Source of the DNA: Takakia lepidozioides
Taxonomy: Eukaryota > Streptophyta > Takakiopsida > Takakiales > Takakiaceae
Assembly (NCBI GenBank): GCA_030704615.1
Contig: CM060733.1
Coordinates: forward strand, 55,550,001-55,614,000
Direction: 5' to 3'
Length of the DNA: 64,000 nt
Part shown: one piece after another, positions 57,786 through 64,000 of the stretch
How the letters are laid out: every line of letters starts with the position of its first letter
Numbering within the stretch: the first letter of the stretch is position 1
Program-made: the position numbers and the translations under genes
The notes under the pieces: model-generated
Database searches by the model: none
The model's input: the letters and a program-made list of their open reading frames with translations, nothing else
What the model was told of the DNA's origin: nothing

Positions 57786-58430
57786 CTAAAACACCTCATT
57801 CAGCATTTGGGCAGCTCCCACTTCTGCATTCTGAACCAACCAAAGCAAATTAGAAATTACCTGCATGTGCATGTGCGTGCTGCTCGAAGTGGCTCGCGGA
57901 GCATTGCATGCTCGCTCCGCCAAAAAGTCCATATCGTTGTACAGCTCCTTGGTGAATGCCTTTGGAAGGCCTAGAGCTACGCGCTCCTTGCCATCCATGC
58001 CCCAATAATCCTAATTGCCTGTCGCGTGGAGCTGATGTCCTCGGATATCTCTATACAATTTTGCTATCATATTCCATTTGTTGGTGCAGCTGACTACATC
58101 CCGGCCCCTCACCCCATGGCTCTCCAAGAATCAAACTACCTTTTCCCACTTGACCCTGTCCACGACCATATTCCCCCGGGCAGAAGATTCCTTCCATGCC
58201 TGCCATTCCTCTTTCTTGGCCACAGCAAGCCAGTGCATTTCACTTTCAGACCAATTGGTCTGTCGTGGTCTCTTTCCAGGTCTCCTCCCAACATCATGAG
58301 TCTGCGTCGCAGGTACTTCACCTGCATGCGAATCCACCGCCTCACCAGCTGCACTCTCTGACCTCTCTGAAGTCATAGTTGTGGTGGACATGATGCAATG
58401 CAGGAGAGGGGAACAGGAGCACTCGAGCAA
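57786..58430 (-). pseudogene. Myb/SANT-like ORF of the Harbinger-type element
   Basis: One minus-strand frame with two interior stops (TAG at about 58131 and another near 58005). NWSESEMHWLAVAKKEEW and VSCTNKWNMIAKLYRDIRG fit the trihelix/Myb-SANT DNA-binding domain of PIF/Harbinger ORF2 proteins, which guide the transposase to the element ends. Start probably at 58391. Decayed. Confidence 0.65.
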
Positions 58431-59671
58431 GAGAAACTAAAACCAAAAGAGAGCGCGAATGAGAAGGGAAGAGCGAATGAGAAGCAAATGGCGAATGGGA
58501 ATGGCGATGGCAGAGAATGGCGCGGGCAGCTGCCCAAAAACGGCGCGCATGTTTAGATTTAGCACTAGGGGGGGGTGTGTGTGCTAAATTTGCTCTAAAG
58601 TAGGAAGGAAGTTTTTAGGATAGATAACTATAGTTATGGCTAAAACATTTTAAACATGTCAGTGCAGCCGCAATTTTCTATGTAGCAGTAGTTAGTAAGA
58701 ATGTAGCAGGCGATAGCAGGCTGGTGCGGCGGGGGCCTAAGAGTATCAACGTGTAAGAGTTTGATATATTAAACTTATATAGAACACACATCCCAACTTC
58801 AACATGATACCTTTGTAAGGGTATCAAAAATTTTGATAATTCTCAAGATGAACATATTTTTTGTTTTCTTTGTCATGGGCCAGATACTAGTGTTAGGGGA
58901 CTACATGGTGATGCAGGGGAAGCCTTTCATCAATTGTCAGGTTTGATTTTGTCTGTTTTTTTCGGAGCCAGCCATGTTTCTTTTGCCAGTGAATCACAGG
59001 AAGCTGTTGATCTGTCTCCGTCTCTGGCTCTCCCTTTCTCGCTGAGGCTGAGGGTGGCTTCACAACTCCACAATTTCCTCAAGGGCACAAGAAAGAGGGC
59101 CAGCAAGAATAGACGGGCAACATGTATTTTTAGCTTATACTCTTATATGTGTATAAATATAATTTGAATATATACATGTACATATATTATATATTATATA
59201 CAAAAATAAGTTAAATATTATAGATTACAATTCAATTGAATTGTTGACTGCAATTCAATTGAATTACGAGTTGACAATTCAATTGAATTGCAAATTAGGG
59301 TTAGTTCAATTGAATTGCTCACTTTTAGGGGGTGATCAAGTGAATTGCGATGCATTTCACATCAAGGCCTTTTTGGAATTCCCTACACGGTCAGTCCGAC
59401 AAGCTGCTACTCATCTATCGTAGATGGACACCACTTCTTGTGCACTGCCGCCAATTCTTTCATGTTCTTATATGATGTTGTCGAAGGCTCGTGGAAGAGG
59501 CGGCCCACCCTGACAAGCTTTCCTACCAGTCGCAGAGGTAGATTATCGCAGACTTTGTGGAATTTTGATCCCGACCCTCAGGAAGTTTGCACATGGGGTT
59601 ACATTCCAACCCAGCTGGTCTTCAGTGTAGCTTTAAGTACATACATGTATGCAGTAATTTGGTTGAACTGA

Positions 59672-61729
59672 GTTGCATTCGAGCGCTAAGAGCGTGGAAC
59701 GCTTGAGAAATGTTGTCCAAGCGAGGACTTTGTTGGCATACAGGGTTGCTAGGCATGAACATTACTGGTTTCTAACGTATATACACTTTATGCACGTGCG
59801 TGAATAATTTTCTCGAAGTTTGTTGGGCTGTCGGTTTTCGACAATGACGATTTGCTTTAAACGTAAATACTATTTAGATCCCATATACTTTCCATCTCAG
59901 GCGGGTTCCCTTCATGTCCGGAAATTGCTTGAGACATCTTGGAAAACAGAGTCAACTAGTTTATCCGAATTCCACCAGCTAGAGACTTCAAATCAGTGTG
60001 CACTGTTACAATTCTCTCTCGGTGGGAGTGACTGGGCAGCTTGCAATTATGTAGACCCATTAAACTTTCAAAACTTGAACATGATCATCTTCGAGCTGTG
60101 AACGTTCAAGCACACGTCAAGCATCAGATCGTTCAAGTCCCATGAGAAAAGCTACAAGTCTCGCTACAAGTACACCGTTCAAAATTTCAAAATTACTGTT
60201 GTGGTCCATTTCGCACGGGATGATGTATAAGACCTGCGGCTGCTCCCTAAAACGTAATACATATATGAAATCTAGCTGAATTCCTATAGTCTACTGGGGG
60301 TAATTAATCAGTTCGAAAGCGGATGACTGCGGCCAAAGGTACCGCGGACCTCCGCACTACCAGATCCCCTCAAACTTCTACTGCAGGGTGATCACAGAGC
60401 AATACCCTCCAAGGTACCCTCTAGTACCGTGTGTATATGCACATCAGCCAGCATTTCAGGCTATGGGGGCCCCTTGTCTCCAACTCCCCCAGTAGGTACT
60501 ACGCATTCGTAAAGGATTTTGCCTGCCTAGTATGCCTGCCTCGACAGCATTTTAAGATTGCGATACTAAAGTTCGCAGGGTGATCTTTAGACTTCCATAA
60601 CTTGTACTAGATGTATCAATCAGCAGATTTCAGACCACTGCACAAAGGTCTAAGAAAACAGAAGTGCTCATTGACAATAACTGGACGTTATTTCCAGTGC
60701 AGTTTTTAGAAAAGCCCTCCAGTATCCCACAGCTTCAAAAACAGTAAATCATATGTCTGAAGGATGGATCATTTGAACCCATTGAGTTGGCGATCGCTCA
60801 GCCACGACCCTGTTTGAAATGAAACAGGTCTAGATAAACGTATGGACCTGCCATTGATTGAAAGATCAAATTTCAGGTGCTGACAATACATAGACCGTGG
60901 TTGAACTTTCTCAATCCTATAGGGACAGCGAGTTCTTGGGCACACCACAGAAAAATGGCCGCCCTTACTAGTCCACGGGGCACAAGAAAACGCGTCGTGT
61001 CTACTGTGAAATCTGGTCGAGTTGTTGAAGAGTCGGGGCTGGAGACTGTTATTGGAAGTAATAGCAGTTACACTAAAGATAGTGTGGCTCTATACATGCA
61101 AACAATTAATCAGAATAGGCACTCGAGCATGTTTCACATGATTACAAGTAACTTTTCTTTTTCTTTTTTTCAAAGGGAAACACGTGGGAGCGACAGCTCT
61201 ATGATGGCTCATGTTCTCCTCGCCTGACTTTCGCCCTATTCATCACTGTTTGACAGGTTCATCCCATGCGGGAGACCGTTATATACAGCCTGACCTATAC
61301 TTGTTTGAGGTTATCCTAGAGAGCTGTGGCTGCATCTGGCCCCTTCATTGGTCTACGGGCAAGATCTGTTTGTAATCTAGGCAACCCGTGGCATGCTGCC
61401 ACGTGGGGGTATTGCCTCGCCCTAGGTTTTGGGTATAAGCTTGTTCCTGACCTTGAGTCAGGGCCTTTTTTCTCGTATGTACAATCTGGTGTACGGGCTT
61501 CTGGACGTGCTCTGTGAGCTTTGGAGGTGTGTGTGTTAGCTCTGCATATGTTGTACGTGGGATCCTCTATATGTTCATCTCTCTTCTCATGCTGTAAAGC
61601 CCGCTCCTTCCGAGCTCTTACACCCTTAGTTTAACGTGGCACACTTGTGAGGACGGGAGAATGTCATTCAAGCACAAAAATATGGTGGTGTCTTGTGGGT
61701 AGTGGCAGCTCTGCACGTACAGTGATTTT
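59672..61729. other. no gene recognised
   Basis: Open frames at 59820-60101 and 60877-61227 carry no recognisable motif. 61320-61640 may be the leader of the ORF that follows. Confidence 0.4.
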
Positions 61730-63334
61730 GTGCGGTTACCTCGGGTTCAATCTGGTTTTGGAAGAAGTTTTTGGTTCAAGAGGAAGTTGCGATGGCGGCG
61801 GCAGCTTCACTCTTTGCGTTGTGCACTTGCATTTGTTTGTCTTGCTTGTTCGTTGTGTGTTGCAATGGCGTCTGCAGTTCTCTGTAGCTTATCAAGCGAG
61901 AGAGAGGACAGCGGCTCGATGTTGGTTAAGATAGAACTGAGAGTGGAGGTTGCAAACTGTGACGTGGTGGGTTCCAGCCAGTTAGTTTTCGGTGTTCATG
62001 TATTTGCTCCCAGTTTGCAAGTGGTGGATGGTCATCCAGTCTCGGAAGTGCATACAGCACCTGCCGCGCGTGTTCTATTGTTGATTCCAGGGGTTCCTCT
62101 TGATATTGAAAGGCCTACCTCCTCAGGCTCTAACTACTCAGCGTATGCCAGGGCAGAAGCGGCATTTGAAGAAATAGCTTTGTATTCGGCTCGTGGCTCA
62201 GTGAGTTTGGGTTTTTTGCCAAGCGGTGACCCTGAAAGAGCTGATTATGGTTTGGGCTACGTTGAGCCTACTTACGATCTTGAGGGGCTGCCTGATATTA
62301 ACTCGCAAATCCAGGACTCTCTTGTGTTTAACAGTGAGCAGCTCGAGTTGAGCAGTGACGACTTGGTGTGGATCGATAAATTTGAATCTCAATTTTTTGT
62401 GGACGTCTCGCGTTTTTCAGCTACTGAACGGGAGAGAGTCTCTGCCTGGATCAGCGATCCTGCTTTACTGGTGAAGGAAGTCCATAGTGTGATTGACAAA
62501 GAGCTAGCTTTGAGGAGACAGTTCAAGGTGCCTATCCCCGAACTCAAAAGTCGATTTTTGTCTTACGGTGCCCTGGAATTCAGGCAGTTTGGGCTTTTCG
62601 AACAAATCTCCGTTCAATCCCTTTATGTTCCGCTAGTGTCCTGCGATTTTGTGGATCCCTGGCATTTGGCTTTGTTCACCAGTGGCATTGGTGCGATTTT
62701 GTTATGATTGTTAAGATTTGGGCGTCTTGCGGTGTGTACACCTACTACCCGTGACCTTGTTGATTCTCTCACGGATCATAGTGAGAAGGCTCTTCAAGGA
62801 TATCTTGTTATTCTTCCTAACGAGCGATTCGCTCTCCGCTCGATTCACAAACTGAACATTTTTTACTCTATCGAGCATTGGCTGCCGAGCACTGTCTTGT
62901 CTCGAACTTAGAGAAGTGACCGTTACTGGGGGTCAGACTACACTTTGTATGTGGGTTTTTGGTTCAAGAATTCCCGCGGGTGGAATTGGTTGGCTCTTGC
63001 TGAGCATGATCAAGAGACACACAAGCTTTTAAGGATTGTGACTCCACAAGCTTGGCAGTGTACCAGTATGGTGGAAGCTAAAGGTGGTGATTCCTAACTA
63101 ATGTCCAACTTGTCCAATAGCCGTTGGTTGCGTTCAGGTAGAAATAGGATATCTGCTGCTCCTGTGTTATCTCCAGTCACTGAGCCTCGACATAGGACTT
63201 TTGTAGAGTCAGATTTGGTATCAATGGAAGAAGAATTTAGTGGGGTTGATGGTAGAAATCAGGTTAGGGCTTCCAGTCGTACAAGTATCATACGAGGCCA
63301 ATGTACACGGATTTCGCACGTTACCGACGTTTAA
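61730..63334 (+). pseudogene. unrecognised 535-codon intronless ORF with three in-frame stops
   Basis: One frame runs from ATG 61730 (or 61865) to TAA 63334, interrupted only by TGA 62705, TAG 62909 and TAA 63095. Each stop could come from a sense codon by one C-to-T change (CGA, CAG, CAA). Composition is that of a soluble mixed alpha/beta protein: a hydrophobic stretch near the first ATG (ALAFVCLACSLCVAM), then no repeats or known motif. The C-terminal 75 residues are Arg/Ser-rich. Intronless form and stop pattern suggest a transposon or integrated viral ORF, for example a structural protein, but I cannot assign a family. Confidence 0.45.
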
Positions 63335-64000
63335 ATCAGACACATCACATTCGTGCATTAAACACACGGATATAAGGTTTGTCAATAAGTTGCGGAGTCC
63401 GTGCGATTAAGGTACGAACCCTTGAAAATCCGGATTTCGCACAGTAAAGATAAAAAATCCGTGGCTCGGGATCTTTGACATATAGTGTCTGGCAGACTGC
63501 ACGCGTATCTTTTACGATTTGAATTTCCCGATGACAAAGAGGCCACGACGAGACACGTCCGACCCCGACCTTTCGATCCCATTCGGTGCATCTCCGCCGT
63601 TTGATGTCATATTTTCATGGTTACGCTTTCACCGCTCTCGCACCCCTTCCACCACCACTCTTCGCCCCATTTCTTTTTCTCAGTTTCTCTTATGCTGCAA
63701 CCTGAGAGTGAGGAAGTTCCTGCACCAGAGAAGAGACCTCGTCGCAAGCTCCGCAAGTTATACTACGGACCCAGACCAATGTCGAAGTGGAAGAAGCAGA
63801 TGCGTCTTCAGGAGGAGATGGTCATCGCGCAGCAGCAGGCAACGCAGACGACGCAGCCTCCAGTGAGAGCTTCGTGCTATCGGGATGTGTGCACCTGATC
63901 GAGCACAATTTTATTTTTTTTTATTTTTTTTTTGGGTGGATTCGTTTGATTCTATGCTACTCAGGATAGGCATAAGTAATCACCAGTGCTACATGGTATA
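63335..64000. other. unassigned; possible first exon near 63690-63898
   Basis: The motif CGGATTTCGCAC occurs at about 63308 and 63431. Open frames at 63519-63866 and 63617-63898 overlap; the latter has a basic stretch (KRPRRKLRKLYYGPRP) followed by Gln-rich residues and could be a genuine N-terminus. T-rich run at 63909-63931. The window ends before more can be said. Confidence 0.25.

Larger units (their letters stand above)
56606..58737. mobile_element. PIF/Harbinger-type element nested in the foldback element
   Basis: Perfect 15-bp inverted ends GGCCCCCGCCGCACC, flanked by TAA on both sides (56603-56605, 58738-58740), the 3-bp target typical of PIF/Harbinger. It carries a minus-strand Myb/SANT-like ORF (usual second protein of this superfamily) but no DDE transposase, and a plus-strand PARP exon. 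Confidence 0.85.
56150..59385. mobile_element. foldback-type element with long inverted repeats
   Basis: Terminal inverted repeats of about 275 bp (56150-56425 and 59105-59385) start TAGGGAATTCCAAAAAGGCC. Flanking CACGGTC occurs at 56143-56149 and 59386-59392, a 7-bp target duplication. Each arm has about four copies of the palindrome CAATTCAATTGAATTG. Without the nested Harbinger-type element it is about 1.1 kb and has no transposase, so it is non-autonomous. TAGGG termini would suit hAT, but a 7-bp duplication is not typical; superfamily undecided. Confidence 0.9.
55329..59671 (+). pseudogene. F-box/kelch-like gene interrupted by a transposon
   Basis: The left part (55329-56149) reads like the associated domain of plant F-box/kelch proteins: LVLDVSTEAYKIVIVCLSG, TAVYHSTTNTWTI, CNGRVYMLL, then after a frame change near 55830 FDVQTGAW, TPILVECLGELYAV. 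The right part (59393-59671) continues it with HHFLCTAANSFMFLYDV and SWKRRPTL. Removing 56150-59385 and one target copy joins them in frame. Further breaks are a stop near 55514 and the frame change near 55830. No F-box was found at the N-terminus. Intact proteins serve as SCF ubiquitin-ligase adaptors. Confidence 0.72.

Noticed and set aside
1-64000. CRISPR arrays, bacterial operons, riboswitches, rRNA
   Set aside because: The sequence is eukaryotic in every recognisable gene; no regularly spaced repeats, operon structure or rRNA segment was seen.

Overview
The window reads as nuclear DNA of a land plant, probably a seed-free lineage (bryophyte, lycophyte or fern). The reasons are plastid-type genes (indole-3-glycerol-phosphate synthase, a phytyl ester synthase-like acyltransferase, a small J-domain protein), a decayed DYW-type PPR gene, a plant tRNA-Ala, GT-AG introns of a few hundred bases and heavy transposon load. 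The lineage is inferred from gene content only.

Left third (1-21 kb): a mosaic of transposons. Positions 1-2316 (minus) hold a Ty3/gypsy-like element with gag, a DTG protease and a dUTPase-like domain, cut by the window edge; an unrecognised ORF lies just upstream of it. From about 4.8 to 17.2 kb (plus) lies a second Ty3/gypsy-type element of unusual content: double zinc-knuckle gag, DSG protease, a DNMT3/DRM-like cytosine-5 DNA methyltransferase, reverse transcriptase, partial RNase H and a PHD finger. Its methyltransferase is split by a 6.95-kb chromovirus (7192-14142) with two LTRs, a tRNA-iMet primer site, an intact 1073-residue pol ending in a chromodomain, and a perfect 5-bp target duplication. 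A second, inverted methyltransferase fragment sits at 17178-17545, so the methyltransferase element is a family. A CACTA-like element follows near 20.6-21.3 kb.

Middle (23-55 kb): host genes. In order: a plastid-type DnaJ protein (plus), tRNA-Ala(AGC) (minus), ZW10 (minus, at least 13 exons, one GC-AG intron), IGPS (plus, nine exons, head-to-head with ZW10), a frameshifted DYW-PPR pseudogene (plus), a FLY1/TUL1-like fragment (minus), and a phytyl ester synthase-like gene (plus, 13 exons recognised, one probably missing or decayed). LINE 3' ends are scattered through these introns.

Right part (55-64 kb): an F-box/kelch-like gene is cut in frame by a 3.2-kb element with about 275-bp inverted repeats full of a 16-bp palindrome. 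That element is itself interrupted by a PIF/Harbinger-type element carrying a Myb/SANT-like ORF and an exon of a PARP catalytic domain. A 535-codon unrecognised ORF with three in-frame stops closes the window.

The most notable system is the retroelement that encodes a DNA-methylation writer and a histone-reader-like PHD finger next to its reverse transcriptase, into which a second element with a chromodomain has inserted. All exon borders and domain calls were made by eye; no database search was run.
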